Shown: positions 46,391 to 56,219, counted from the stretch's first letter. The stretch: DNA of 64,000 nt from Psychrobacter maritimus (GCF_904846345.1 NZ_CAJHAJ010000003.1:62001-126000), one strand, 5' to 3'. Translations and numbers: made by a program. The notes: a model not told the origin generated them from the sequence alone.

Positions 46391-48397
46391 ATGAACAACC
46401 GCCCACCACAAACCCTTCCTATGCTTGTTTGGCAATCTATCGTACAGACCATGATTTTGGCTGTATTGGCAGGTTTTCTATTGTCTTTTGTTTATGGTTT
46501 GGTGCAGCACTATAAAGAAGAGCGTCAGCATATCCAGCAATTGGCGAATTTGCTGACGATTAGTGCGGCGAGCATCGATGGTGACAAGATGGTCGCGGAG
46601 CAAGTGCGCTTCTTGTTAGAGCATGAGCAGAGTGTTGAGAGTATTTTGTTTTATTCAACTTCTCAGCCTATTGCCGATAGCAATCAGTCCAGAGATGATT
46701 GGAAAAACGCCTTATTTGCCAATACGGTTAGCTTTAACTATCCGGTGGTCGGCGATTATATTAATGGCAGCAGCAGCCTATCTATGGTTAGCGATACGCT
46801 AAACCCCGCACAAAAAAGCATCGCCGCGCAGAATATCTCCCAGAATACACTTCAGCTAAATTCAAGCCTGCAAGCTGCAAGTAGTCCGCTGAGTAATAGA
46901 CATGAATCAAATTCAGCCAGTGATTTAAATACTGAAAATACCTTGGTCGGCTATATTAATATTACCTTAGATGTGGCGACCCTACGTTCAAATTGGCTAC
47001 AAAACAATCTATGGTTGTGGTTAATGACCACAGCATTGGCCATTATTTGGGCGCTGTATATTTTACGTAAATTAAACTGGCCGTCACAAGATATCGCCGT
47101 GCTTACGGAAGTTTGTGACATTGTCATCAAAAACCCTGAGCTTGAGCAGCTGCCCGTGATTCCACAGCGCTTTAAGTTTCAGGAGCTGGTGCAGATTAAG
47201 CAGGCTTTTACGACGTTGTTCAATCGTCTGCAAGAATCGAAACAAGATTATGAAGCGCTTGCCGCTTTCGAGCAGCAATTGCATCAAAAGGATTTGTCTT
47301 TAGATGTGCAGCTGCATAATTTTCAAAGCATGATTACGCATGAGCTAAAAACCTCGCTTAATGCCATTGTCGGCGGCTTACAGCTGTTAGATGATGAGCA
47401 CCTCAATGATGAGCAAAAAGACGCGGTTGATATCATTCATAATGGCAGTAACAAACTGGTTTTGGCATTGGATCAAATCATTCAGCTTAATCAGATACAA
47501 AAAGGACAGGTCAGCCTACAGATAAGTGCGTTTAATCCACTGCAATTAATTGCTGATTTGTTGGCAGATTTTGAGCCTATTGCCAGACAAAAAGGCTTGG
47601 CATTAATCAGTCATATCCATCATATTGATTATAGCCTTGAAGGTGATGTCGGAAAAATACAGCAAATATTATCGATACTGCTGAGCAATGCGATTAAATT
47701 TACCCCCGTGGGTGAAGTCAGTATTACCTCGCAATTGACCCATTTTGATAATAGCAATCGTTGGCAGATTCGAGTCAAAGATACGGGCATCGGTATCGAT
47801 AGTGGCTTTATAGACGATATTTTTAATCCGTTTTTTCAAGTAGATTCATCGCAAACTCGTCAGTATGAAGGCACGGGCATTGGCTTGCCAGTCGTCAAAC
47901 AGATGACGCAGTTGATGGGAGCCAGTATTAGTGTCGAGAGCACGCTTGGCGTCGGGACTGAGTTTGTTATTACTATTCCGACGTCAAATCAACGTCAATC
48001 GCGCCAGCAACAGCTGCTGACGGGACTGGTCGTTGTCTACTACTATGATCAAGATAGCGGTGCTTTGTTGGATGAATTGCAGCGTTTAGGCGCGCATGTT
48101 ATCTGCTATCAACATGAACAGCTCGTTATTGACGAGATGCAGCATAGAAAAGTCGATATGGTGATGTTTGCGGAAGACGTATTAGCAAGCAAAGCGGAAT
48201 TAGTGGCCAAGCGTATTCGTGCCTCTGAGACCGACTATCGGGCTTTATTGGTATTTTGGTATCCACAGCAGCGTGCACGACATTTAGACAGCTTTGAGCA
48301 TAGCTTAAAAGCGGCCGGAGTGGATTACTGTCAGGTGGCGACCTATGAAGATAAAGCGCTGAGTAATTTATTAAAGAGCTGGCTCGCTTGGTCTTAA
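46391..48397 (+). CDS. Membrane sensor histidine kinase with degenerate receiver-like C-terminus
   Basis: This protein (about 668 aa) is an inner-membrane two-component sensor. Two transmembrane helices lie at about residues 14-35 and 206-224 and enclose a periplasmic sensor domain of ~170 residues. A HAMP-like segment follows. The HisKA box is SMITHELKTSLNAIVGG, with phospho-acceptor His317; Ser replaces the usual Pro after Thr. The ATPase domain has the N box LLSNAIKFTP, the G1 box DTGIGID, the F box FNPFF and the G2 box GTGIGLP. The last ~120 residues resemble a receiver fold, but the segment VDMVMFAEDV has no aspartate where phosphorylation would occur. No response regulator gene is adjacent. 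ATG 46391 is preferred to TTG 46382. The signal sensed is unknown. Confidence 0.8.
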   Translation: MNNRPPQTLPMLVWQSIVQTMILAVLAGFLLSFVYGLVQHYKEERQHIQQLANLLTISAASIDGDKMVAEQVRFLLEHEQSVESILFYSTSQPIADSNQSRDDWKNALFANTVSFNYPVVGDYINGSSSLSMVSDTLNPAQKSIAAQNISQNTLQLNSSLQAASSPLSNRHESNSASDLNTENTLVGYINITLDVATLRSNWLQNNLWLWLMTTALAIIWALYILRKLNWPSQDIAVLTEVCDIVIKNPELEQLPVIPQRFKFQELVQIKQAFTTLFNRLQESKQDYEALAAFEQQLHQKDLSLDVQLHNFQSMITHELKTSLNAIVGGLQLLDDEHLNDEQKDAVDIIHNGSNKLVLALDQIIQLNQIQKGQVSLQISAFNPLQLIADLLADFEPIARQKGLALISHIHHIDYSLEGDVGKIQQILSILLSNAIKFTPVGEVSITSQLTHFDNSNRWQIRVKDTGIGIDSGFIDDIFNPFFQVDSSQTRQYEGTGIGLPVVKQMTQLMGASISVESTLGVGTEFVITIPTSNQRQSRQQQLLTGLVVVYYYDQDSGALLDELQRLGAHVICYQHEQLVIDEMQHRKVDMVMFAEDVLASKAELVAKRIRASETDYRALLVFWYPQQRARHLDSFEHSLKAAGVDYCQVATYEDKALSNLLKSWLAWS

Positions 48398-48440
48398 TGA
48401 TGGCGGTAGGCATGAACATAGTGATAAGCATAGACAAATA

Positions 48441-48472
48441 AAAAAGACGCCCATAAACAGGCGTCTTTTTTA
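48441..48472. terminator. Bidirectional terminator between the sensor kinase and dacC
   Basis: AAAAAGACGCC pairs with GGCGTCTTTTT around an 8-base loop, with A- and T-runs on both sides. It lies between convergent genes. Confidence 0.88.
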
Positions 48473-48543
48473 ATACTAAAATCACTGCTAACTATTATAG
48501 TTACATGCAGACATATTTTTATGCAGGTTGTTAAATAACGTGC

Positions 48544-49710
48544 TTAAAATAAGTTTTGTGCCCAGCGGGTAAAACGTTGCCAAATACGGCTCATAAAGCC
48601 TGATTGTTCGATATCGCTAGTGGCTACGATAGGTACTGAAGCAACTGCCTTACCATCAATGACCGCCATCATTTTGCCAATTTCTTGACCTTTTTTGATA
48701 GGTGCTTCTAAGCTCTCAGGAATATCGACCACAGTAGTGATTTTATTCTTTTGCGTTTTATCGGTCAGAATTTGCAAACTGTCGCCAGTCGCAAGCTCTA
48801 CTTCTGTCGCTTCGCCAAACCATACTGGTACTTTACTAACAAACTGTCCAGCAGGTGCTTTAGTTACGGTAGTAAAATGACCAAAACCCCAATTGAGTAG
48901 CTCACGTGACTGATCGGCACGGGCTTGCTGGCTTTCTGTACCCATAATAACAGAGATTAGGCGCATGCCATCACGATTACTAGAGGCGGCTAAGCAGTAA
49001 CCCGCTGCATCGGTATGACCTGTTTTGAGACCATCAACCGTAGGGTCAGTGGCTAGTAGGGCATTACGGTTACCTTGGGTAATACCGTTATAAGTGAACT
49101 CTTTTTCCGAATAAAGACCGTAATAGTCGCCACTGTTTTTGATAATTGCACGTGACAATATGGCCAAATCTAACGCTGATGCTTGATGCCCTTCGTCTGG
49201 CATACCTGTCGAGTTGACGAAATGGGTGTTTTTCATCCCAAGCTTTTCTGCCTGCTCATTCATCAAGATTGCAAATGAGGCTTCGCTACCAGCAATATGC
49301 TCAGCCATCGCTTTTGAAGCATCGTTGCCTGATTGAATAATGATACCGCGTAACATATCGATGACGCTGGCGGTTTTATTGACCGGCACATACATACAAG
49401 ACTGACTGCTACTACCACGGCACCAAGCATTTGGGCTCATCAAAACTTGTTCGTCTTCTTTGAGGTCACCTGATGCTAAGCGCTGCTCGATGATGTAACT
49501 GGTCATCATCTTGGTCAAGGACGCTGGTGGTAGTGCTTGATTGGCATTTTTTTGTGCCAATATTTCACCAGTGTTGTAGTCCATTAATACATAAGCCGTA
49601 TTTTCCATCTCGGGTGGCTGTATGGCTGCGCTCGCCATCATTGCACTCATAGAAACACTGACACCCACTACCAGCTGTACTAACTGTTTTTTTACACGCT
49701 TTACTGTCAT
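48544..49710 (-). CDS. dacC: D-alanyl-D-alanine carboxypeptidase (PBP5/6 family)
   Basis: This low-molecular-weight penicillin-binding protein trims the terminal D-Ala from peptidoglycan pentapeptides in the periplasm. A signal peptide covers about residues 1-29 (ending SAMMASAA). The SxxK motif is in LPPASLTKMMTSYI near residue 64, SxN in SGNDASKAMAEH near 127, and KTG in DGLKTGHTDAAGY near 228. The C-terminal PBP5_C beta domain starts near residue 275. The last ~18 residues (FMSRIWQRFTRWAQNLF) form an amphipathic helix that would anchor it to the inner membrane. The 388 aa is the usual length. dacA is an equally reasonable name. Confidence 0.93.
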   Translation of the reverse strand: MTVKRVKKQLVQLVVGVSVSMSAMMASAAIQPPEMENTAYVLMDYNTGEILAQKNANQALPPASLTKMMTSYIIEQRLASGDLKEDEQVLMSPNAWCRGSSSQSCMYVPVNKTASVIDMLRGIIIQSGNDASKAMAEHIAGSEASFAILMNEQAEKLGMKNTHFVNSTGMPDEGHQASALDLAILSRAIIKNSGDYYGLYSEKEFTYNGITQGNRNALLATDPTVDGLKTGHTDAAGYCLAASSNRDGMRLISVIMGTESQQARADQSRELLNWGFGHFTTVTKAPAGQFVSKVPVWFGEATEVELATGDSLQILTDKTQKNKITTVVDIPESLEAPIKKGQEIGKMMAVIDGKAVASVPIVATSDIEQSGFMSRIWQRFTRWAQNLF

Positions 49711-50459
49711 AGATTGTTACACCGCATCATAAAACCAAATGTATCTATCGCTTATATTTCGTGCGGAATCCCAAAGTTAATCTATTGTGGCATGCTTTAA
49801 AGCTGACTCTAAAGCTAAGATTTAAAACAGATTTTTGATGAGAGACTTAACGACTAAGCGATGGACATAAAATTAACGCCTTATCTTAGCAAAATGCCGA
49901 CCGATGGGGAATCGATAAATACAATAAAATAGGACGCGACCAAAAACAGCGCATCATTGTGATAAACCACAGCGTTTAGAAGGGCAAAAATATGGGCATA
50001 TAAAGCCCTTAGCTATGGATTATATTTCGATGCGCGAATACTTTTCTAACTGCCACAAAAAAGCCTGCTGCACCACCTGCGATACGCAGACCAGATGACA
50101 GCAAGCTTGATACTTTCTATAAGACTAATTAATAAACTTATAGCGTTTTTTAGTTGATTAACATTGATATAGTAAAAATCAGCGACCTGACGGTGATATG
50201 AGCAGTAGTTTTATTATGGTTATTTATCGCTACTTATCATGCATATAAAGCAAATGCTAGCTTCTGTTTATATCAGTACGGTTTATATCAACGCTTTTTA
50301 TATAAAAAATGCTTGGGCTACTACTTTATTTATATTTTTCTAAAAAACAAGCTTCACTGTTTTTTATAATAGCTTATGAAGAATGCTTTTTAGGAAGATA
50401 CTTTTTAATAGTAGCCTTTATGAAAGGCAGCTTTATTGAAAGCACCTTTTATTAATTTC
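49711..50459. other. Long intergenic region upstream of dacC
   Basis: About 750 bases without a supportable gene. A short minus-strand frame at roughly 50010-50103 reads LRIAGGAAGFFVAVRKVFAH, which looks protein-like but lacks a good start and any extension. It might be a gene remnant. The remainder is AT-rich. Confidence 0.4.
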
Positions 50460-50897
50460 TTAAGAATACTCAGCATTCGCCAAATCTTCACATAAGGCTT
50501 TGTTATCTTGTCTAGAGAAACCCATCGTCCAACTGCGGATACCTTGCAATATCTGACGGTAATCTTGCTGGGTAGATAGATACTGAATAGCCGCTTTTGG
50601 GTCTTCTAACGACGGCATCAACTCATGCAACTGCACGTTATAAGATTTATAAAAACGCTGTTTTTGTTTGCCCGTCAGCATCGGTGGACATATCTCTGAT
50701 AGCACTTGCATCACTGCAATTTCATGCTTGGTGATGTTAATACCAGATAAATCCAGAGGAATGGTCGTCGCTGAATTAGACGCGGCATTGGTCGCTTGAG
50801 ACAGCATAGCAATAGACGTTATCAGTCCTGCTAGACCTACTTTTGAGGCGGTCTTCGCTATCACAGAAGCTATAGATAATATCGATTGATTATTCAT
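50460..50897 (-). CDS. Small secreted hypothetical protein
   Basis: I do not recognise a characterised family. The 145-aa protein has an N-terminal hydrophobic stretch (about residues 8-38, SVIAKTASKVGLAGLITSIA) that looks like a long Sec signal peptide ending near ATNA. The mature part is about 105 aa, helical and polar, with two cysteines (ICPPML and ALCEDL) that could form a disulfide in the periplasm. Similar small proteins seem typical of Moraxellaceae, but I cannot name one with confidence. It is a single gene on the minus strand, divergent from surE. Confidence 0.6.
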   Translation of the reverse strand: MNNQSILSIASVIAKTASKVGLAGLITSIAMLSQATNAASNSATTIPLDLSGINITKHEIAVMQVLSEICPPMLTGKQKQRFYKSYNVQLHELMPSLEDPKAAIQYLSTQQDYRQILQGIRSWTMGFSRQDNKALCEDLANAEYS

Positions 50898-51367
50898 TCA
50901 GTATTACACTCGCTTATCTTTGTTTGATGGTGCTATGTTAATCGGTAAAAAAATAAAAGTCACATAAAATATTGATTTATGTGTAGATATATTGTGAGCT
51001 AAGCCACGTTTACAGCAACATATCAGTAGTATGTAGTACTAAGTTACCTCAACATAAAAATATTCATTGATAATGTTGTACCTTGTTGCCTACTGTAACT
51101 CTATCGCCATGTTTTTATACTAAAAAATGCTCATTGTTGCTACTGAAAATCGCCTATAAAAAGTCGTCTATAAAACCGAATATCAGGAAAACTCTAGCCC
51201 AAGACTGGGTTCGTCTCGTGGCACTATTAGGGTATAATCGGCCAAAATATTTTGGGTATAGCCACTGACATAGTCTCGATAAGAGGGATTATAGCAATTT
51301 TACGATAACAAAGTAGCTAAGTGGACAGACGGTCATTAATAACTGTATTGGGCAGAATTGAGCAAAA
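50898..51367. other. Intergenic region upstream of surE
   Basis: No gene is supported. A 61-codon frame at 51083-51268 has no ribosome binding site or recognisable sequence. A promoter candidate lies at 51233. Confidence 0.4.
51233..51238 (+). promoter_or_regulatory. -10 promoter element upstream of surE
   Basis: A perfect TATAAT within GGGTATAATCGG lies about 130 bases before surE. No strong -35 box is visible. Confidence 0.4.
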
Positions 51368-52204
51368 ATGAAAATTTTAATGAGTAATGATGATGGGGTG
51401 CATGCTCCAGGGTTGTTGGCACTGTATCACGCGTTGTCAACCATTGCAGAGGTGGTGGTGGTTGCGCCAAGTAATGAGCAAAGCGGCTGCGCAAGCTCCT
51501 TGAGCATCTCAACGCCGCTATATACTCATGAATTGGAGTCTGGTTTTATTGCGGTGAATGGTTCGCCAGCAGATTGTGTATATTTGGCGTTACATGAAAT
51601 TTACCGTCATACCGATTTTGACTGTGTGATTACAGGTATCAATTTAGGTGCCAATCTTGGTCAGGATGTTTTATTTTCTGGTACATTTGGCGCCGCATTG
51701 ACCGCGCAGCTTTTTGGCTTGCCAGCGATTGCCACCTCTTTAGTGGGCGGCGGGGTCAAAGGTGCAGGGCAGGAGCAGGTAAGTCATTATCAAATGGCGG
51801 CTAATGAGATTGTCAAATTATTGACCGAAACTCCGATATTAGATGCTTGCAAAAATTTGCCCTATCATGTATTAAACGTTAATATTCCTGATGTTGATAG
51901 TGCCGATGCGATTAAAGGTCGAAAAATCACGGCTTTAAGTCACAGTGAGATTGCACGTCCTGTGCATCATGTGGTCGACCCACGCGGCCGCGATGCCTAC
52001 TGGTTATCGCTACGCAAACGTCAACGTACATTATCCAGTGAGCTATCAAGTGAACTATCAACAGAAAATGTAGACGCTCAAACATCGTCCATAGAAATGA
52101 CGGATGACCAAGCGGTGGCAGCAGGGTATATTAGTCTATCGCCTGTGCGCCTGCATCATACGCCAGCTGCTACCCTTGATACGCTCTCGGCGTTGGTGCT
52201 GTAA
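51368..52204 (+). CDS. surE: 5'/3'-nucleotidase SurE
   Basis: SurE is a metal-dependent phosphatase that removes phosphate from nucleoside monophosphates and exopolyphosphate. It is linked to stationary-phase survival. The protein begins MKILMSNDDGVHAPGLLAL, with the metal-binding Asp pair at residues 8-9. The conserved VVVVAPSNEQSGCASSLS and VNGSPADCVYLAL follow, then GINLGANLGQDVLFSGTFGAA near residue 90. The 278 aa is longer than the usual ~250 because of a Ser/Glu-rich insertion near residue 222 (LSSELSSELSTENVDAQ). The surE - nlpD order is common in gammaproteobacteria, often with pcm between; pcm is missing here. Confidence 0.94.
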   Translation: MKILMSNDDGVHAPGLLALYHALSTIAEVVVVAPSNEQSGCASSLSISTPLYTHELESGFIAVNGSPADCVYLALHEIYRHTDFDCVITGINLGANLGQDVLFSGTFGAALTAQLFGLPAIATSLVGGGVKGAGQEQVSHYQMAANEIVKLLTETPILDACKNLPYHVLNVNIPDVDSADAIKGRKITALSHSEIARPVHHVVDPRGRDAYWLSLRKRQRTLSSELSSELSTENVDAQTSSIEMTDDQAVAAGYISLSPVRLHHTPAATLDTLSALVL

Positions 52205-52377
52205 ATTGATAGGTTTATCCGTGGTGATATTTATTAGTGGTTAAAAATCGCTAAAAAACCATTGGTTATCCAATAATTAATCATGGTATCTGAGACATTA
52301 AACGTTATAACCGTTAGCAAAATGCTTGTGAGTAACACAAGGAATTTGTGAGCAACATAAAGAATAGGAAATCTTGT

Positions 52378-53184
52378 ATGAAGAAGCTTATTGCTGGATC
52401 GCGCTTGGCAACAGTGGCCTTGATGGGTACGTTGACAGCAGCCACATTAACGATGGTCGGCTGTGCCACCAAGCCCACTTATCAGGCAGCCAACCAAGCA
52501 GGACCTAAGATTATCACCAACGGACAAGGTGTTCCCAATTATCATCGCGTCCAGCGCGGTGATACGGTCAGCCAAATCGCGGCGCGCTATCGTTTAAATT
52601 ATCGTCAAATTGGTGCGCTAAATGGCTTAGATAGTAAATATACGATTTATAGTGGTCAATGGCTCAAATTATGGCAAGGTGAGCCAGTACGCGCCACCAA
52701 TAACAATCGCTATAACGCCTCTACACCAACGCAATCACAGCCAACCTATACGCCGCCTGTGACCAACACGCCCAATTATTCACAAAATCCTGTCTATGAA
52801 GTGACAGCCAACGCCACTTCAGGTTATGAATATCCGAGTCGTAACCAAGTGACGCGTAACTTTGATGCCGCCGCCGGTAACATGGGCATGTGGTTTGCTG
52901 GCACCATGGGCGATCCGGTACTTGCGAGCCAATCAGGAACGGTGCTTTATTCCGGTAATGGTCTGCCAGAATATGGCAACCTGATTATGATTCGTCATAG
53001 CGATAACTATATCACCGCCTACGCGCATAACAGTGCGCTGCTGGTCAAAGAAGGTGACGCGGTACAGCGTGGTCAGCGTATTGCAAATATGGGCAGCAGC
53101 GGTCAGACCAATCAAGTAGGCTTGGAGTTCCAAGTACGCTTAAATGGCAATCCTATCGACCCACGCGCGGTATTGGGTCGTTAA
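52378..53184 (+). CDS. nlpD: NlpD-like LysM/M23 lipoprotein (amidase activator)
   Basis: NlpD activates the cell-division amidase AmiC from the outer membrane. The lipobox LTMVGC near residue 29 gives a lipoprotein. A LysM domain follows (YHRVQRGDTVSQIAARYRLN, then IYSGQWLKLW), then a Gln/Thr/Pro-rich linker. Last comes an M23/LytM domain (GDPVLASQSGTVLYSGNGLP, NLIMIRHSDNYITAYAHNS). The zinc ligands of active M23 peptidases are not preserved: VGLEFQVR stands where HLHFEVR is expected, and the first H-x3-D is absent. That agrees with a non-enzymatic activator. ATG 52378 is chosen because AGGAAA precedes it; GTG 52348 is in frame. Confidence 0.88.
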   Translation: MKKLIAGSRLATVALMGTLTAATLTMVGCATKPTYQAANQAGPKIITNGQGVPNYHRVQRGDTVSQIAARYRLNYRQIGALNGLDSKYTIYSGQWLKLWQGEPVRATNNNRYNASTPTQSQPTYTPPVTNTPNYSQNPVYEVTANATSGYEYPSRNQVTRNFDAAAGNMGMWFAGTMGDPVLASQSGTVLYSGNGLPEYGNLIMIRHSDNYITAYAHNSALLVKEGDAVQRGQRIANMGSSGQTNQVGLEFQVRLNGNPIDPRAVLGR

Positions 53185-53329
53185 AAAAGCTCGTTGAAAA
53201 AGACAGTAATCAAGGCGTTAAAAAGGACGTTAACTCTTAGCAGCTTTTATAATAACTTGGCTATTTTAGTTAGTTTTATTAAAGCTGCGCCCATTAAGCT
53301 ACTTTACTTATTCATACTTGAGATCTCTT

Positions 53330-54634
53330 ATGTTATTAAAAAAACAATATCTGGCTTTGTTTCCCGCCTTAGTTATGGTTGGCTGTACCAGTCAGCAGGC
53401 GATGCAAAAGCCGAGCAAACCCGTACGCCAAGGTAATGTGCAAATTACCCAGACCCAAACCATTCAAGTGAAGCCAACGCCAGTACCTGTCATCAAACCG
53501 CAGCCCGTTGCCAAACCAAGCTATAACAGTTTCTCTGATTGGAAATCTGATTTTTCTATGCGCGCGCTGGCATCGGGTCATGACGCATCAACAGTGCGTC
53601 GTTTGCTTGATACGGCTTATTTAAACCAGCAAGTTATCTCGCTTGACTCAGGACAGCCAGAGTTTTCTAAGATGCCTTGGGAATATGTCGATTCTGCCGT
53701 ATCAGATGGCCGTGTCAGCACAGGTAAGCGTAAGTTTGCCGAGCAACGGGCGTTTTTATCACAGTTAGAGTCGCAGTATGGCGTCAATGCAGAAATCATC
53801 GCCGCGATTTGGGGCATGGAGTCATCATACGGTGTGGTAACGGGCAATAGCAGTATTCCAAGCTCGCTTGCCAGCCTTGCTTATGATGGCCGTCGTCAAG
53901 AATTTGCTGAAACCCAGTTATTATCATTAGCGACGCTATTGCAACGCGGCGATGTTTCGTGGTCACAGCTCGATGGCTCTTGGGCAGGCGGCATGGGGCA
54001 AACGCAGTTTATCCCTGATACCTGGCTTAAGCACGGCGTTGATGGCGATGGTAATGGTCACCGTAACCCATGGTCGACAGGCGATGCTTTGGCGTCTACC
54101 GCCAATTACCTGAGTAATTCAGGTTGGGTGCGCGGTCTTGCGCCATTTTATGAAGCGACTGTTCCTGCGTCATTTGATTATTCATTGGTGGGTACCAAGC
54201 AGCCTGCTGCCAGATGGGCATCTATGGGTGTCGATACCATAGCCGATGTCTACTTGGATGCTAATACTCAAATGGAGCTATGGCTGCCCGCTGGTAAAGA
54301 TGGTCCAGTATTGCTACTTAGCCCAAACTTTGATGTCATCAAAGTTTATAATAACTCATCAAACTATGCGTTAGGTGTGAGCTTATTGGGTAAAGCGCTT
54401 GCAGGGCAAAGTAGATTACAAAAATCATGGCCGCGCTATGAGCGTCCATTATCAACAGCTCAAGTTCGCAATTTGCAGCAGCGTTTGACCAGCTCAGGTT
54501 ATGATACCAAGGGCGCGGATGGTATCGTCGGTACCAATACGCGACTGGCATTCCAACGCTGGCAAGCAGATAATGGTCAAACCCCAGATGGTTTTATCAC
54601 CCAGCGTAGCGCGTCTTCATTAGCAGGATGGTGA
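53330..54634 (+). CDS. mltB: Membrane-bound lytic murein transglycosylase B
   Basis: MltB cleaves the glycan strands of peptidoglycan to 1,6-anhydromuropeptides. The lipobox VMVGC near residue 19 indicates an outer-membrane lipoprotein. The SLT_2 catalytic domain runs from about residue 65 to 360. Its catalytic glutamate is in AAIWGMESSYGVVTG near residue 162, and the family motif GSWAGGMGQTQFIPDTW is near 218. A peptidoglycan-binding domain closes the protein (VRNLQQRLTSSGYDTKGADG and GTNTRLAFQRWQADNG). ATG 53330 is preferred over TTG 53318. It is 145 bases downstream of nlpD, another envelope gene. Confidence 0.92.
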   Translation: MLLKKQYLALFPALVMVGCTSQQAMQKPSKPVRQGNVQITQTQTIQVKPTPVPVIKPQPVAKPSYNSFSDWKSDFSMRALASGHDASTVRRLLDTAYLNQQVISLDSGQPEFSKMPWEYVDSAVSDGRVSTGKRKFAEQRAFLSQLESQYGVNAEIIAAIWGMESSYGVVTGNSSIPSSLASLAYDGRRQEFAETQLLSLATLLQRGDVSWSQLDGSWAGGMGQTQFIPDTWLKHGVDGDGNGHRNPWSTGDALASTANYLSNSGWVRGLAPFYEATVPASFDYSLVGTKQPAARWASMGVDTIADVYLDANTQMELWLPAGKDGPVLLLSPNFDVIKVYNNSSNYALGVSLLGKALAGQSRLQKSWPRYERPLSTAQVRNLQQRLTSSGYDTKGADGIVGTNTRLAFQRWQADNGQTPDGFITQRSASSLAGW

Positions 54635-54710
54635 GACAGAGTAAAGTCACTGTTTTTGGACAATCGTTATTTTCAGCGATGGTTTAAAAATAATAACTCT
54701 AATAAATAGA

Positions 54711-54739
54711 AAAACTCCGTTAATGACGGAGTTTTTTTA
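54711..54739. terminator. Bidirectional terminator between mltB and lpxH
   Basis: AAAACTCCGT pairs with ACGGAGTTTT around TAATG, with a T-run following. It lies between convergent genes. Confidence 0.88.
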
Positions 54740-54773
54740 TTAGTATGTTTTTATAAAATATTGCAGCAGCATT

Positions 54774-55616
54774 TTAAATAGTCATCTTAAACTCGTACAT
54801 ATCAAACTCAGCGTTATTATCATCTGAATCTTCATCTGCCGTCACCGCACCAATCACCGCACTGACTTTTGGCTGGCGTGTGTCGCCATCTAGCAGTCGC
54901 CAATCACCAAGCACGTAGCGTTTTTTATTACTCGTGGCTTGATGAATATCTGGGCGATGTGTATGCCCATGTAGTAAAGCATCACTATCATTCACGGCAT
55001 TTAGCACCGCATCTTCATTGACATCCATGATATACGCCGCTTTATTGGCATTATTCTGCTGGCTTTTTTGGCGCATTTTATCGGCGATAGCCAAGCGTTT
55101 TTCTAGTGATTTATTGAGCAAATACCACTGAGTCAAACGATTGCGCATGATTTTGCGAAAAAACTGATATTTCTTATCATCAATGCATAACGCATCGCCG
55201 TGTTCTAAGCGGTAATTCTGCTGACCGACAGTCAAAGTATACGGCTCATAAATAAGCTCACCACCGAATAGATTGCAAAATGGCTGACCTAACAAAAAAT
55301 CACGGTTGCCATGCATGATTAAAATCTCACAGCCAGCTACCCGTAGTTTTTTTAATTTAACGATAAGCGGGGTGAGCCAATGGGTTTGGCGCTCATCTTC
55401 TGATAATAATAAATAAGCATCATCACCAATCCATACTTCAAACCAATCGCCTAAAATAAATAGGCGTTTTAGCGTAGGCAGGGCAAGGCAATCATCAAGC
55501 AGCGCCAAAAAAGCCTGCACCAAGGCAGGCTCTTCAGGCGATAAATGCAAATCGCTAATCAATACTTGCCGCACCTCATGAGGGCAGGTGGTAATTAGAT
55601 GGTCAAAACTTTGCAT
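54774..55616 (-). CDS. lpxH: UDP-2,3-diacylglucosamine diphosphatase LpxH
   Basis: LpxH hydrolyses UDP-2,3-diacylglucosamine to lipid X and UMP in lipid A synthesis, at the inner-membrane face. It is a calcineurin-like metallophosphoesterase. The metal ligands are in LISDLHLSPEEP (about residue 20), ILGDWFEVWIGDD (about 54), MHGNRDFLLG (about 99), LEHGDALCIDD and LLHGHTHRPDIH (about 213). The 280 aa is longer than E. coli LpxH (240 aa), mostly through a C-terminal acidic tail (AVTADEDSDDNNAEFDMYEF). It lies 87 bases after ppiB, in the same direction; lpxH next to ppiB is the E. coli arrangement too. Confidence 0.92.
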   Translation of the reverse strand: MQSFDHLITTCPHEVRQVLISDLHLSPEEPALVQAFLALLDDCLALPTLKRLFILGDWFEVWIGDDAYLLLSEDERQTHWLTPLIVKLKKLRVAGCEILIMHGNRDFLLGQPFCNLFGGELIYEPYTLTVGQQNYRLEHGDALCIDDKKYQFFRKIMRNRLTQWYLLNKSLEKRLAIADKMRQKSQQNNANKAAYIMDVNEDAVLNAVNDSDALLHGHTHRPDIHQATSNKKRYVLGDWRLLDGDTRQPKVSAVIGAVTADEDSDDNNAEFDMYEFKMTI

Positions 55617-55703
55617 TTATCCTTATCCTCATAACTTTAAACAGTAACAACTGATAAGCTTTCACTGATTCATCGCTACTGAGTAATAACTATTGAAGAA
55701 TGA

Positions 55704-56219
55704 TTACTGAGTGATGATGGTGGCTGAATTGATAACTACCGGCTCTTTTGGCACATCAGCATGCATGCCGAAACGACCAGTAGGTACGCCGCGCATTTTT
55801 TCGATGACGTCCATACCGCTTGTTACTTTACCAAATACCGTGTAGCCCCAACCCTGCATATTTTTGCCAGAATGGTTTAGGAAATCGTTGTCTTTCACGT
55901 TAACGAAAAACTGGCTGGTTGCTGAATGCGGATCTTGCGTACGTGCCATCGCAATCGTACCTTTGTCATTCTTTAGACCGTTGTCCGCTTCGTTTTCAAC
56001 GGGCGCGTTGGTCGCTTTTTCATTCATCTCAGCGTCCATTCCGCCGCCTTGAATCATAAAGCCGTCAATGATGCGATGGAAAATCGTACCGTCATAATGA
56101 CCAGATTTTACATAGTTTAAAAAGTTTTCTACCGTTTTAGGTGCTTTTTCTTCATTGAGTTCGATAACGATCGCACCCATATTGGTGTCAAGTTCTACTA
56201 CTGGTGGCATGTCTACCAT
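55704..56219 (-). CDS. ppiB: Cyclophilin-type peptidyl-prolyl isomerase B
   Basis: This cytosolic cyclophilin speeds cis-trans isomerisation of prolyl bonds. About 171 residues run from ATG 56219, chosen because GAGG precedes it by 8 bases and cyclophilins start close to this point. The active-site core is [19 protein letters not shown], with the catalytic Arg in [24 protein letters not shown] carries the Gln and Phe of the binding pocket. The conserved [19 protein letters not shown] follows. There is no signal peptide, so it is the cytoplasmic (PpiB) type. It sits between lpxH and glnS, which is divergent; ppiB, lpxH and a synthetase gene are also neighbours in E. coli. Confidence 0.94.
   Translation of the reverse strand: MVDMPPVVELDTNMGAIVIELNEEKAPKTVENFLNYVKSGHYDGTIFHRIIDGFMIQGGGMDAEMNEKATNAPVENEADNGLKNDKGTIAMARTQDPHSATSQFFVNVKDNDFLNHSGKNMQGWGYTVFGKVTSGMDVIEKMRGVPTGRFGMHADVPKEPVVINSATIITQ

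Noticed and set aside
48126..48485. 119-codon minus-strand frame at the end of the sensor kinase gene
   Set aside because: It is the antisense shadow of the kinase C-terminus and crosses the terminator.
51083..51268. 61-codon plus-strand frame upstream of surE
   Set aside because: No ribosome binding site and no family resemblance; it overlaps the likely surE promoter.
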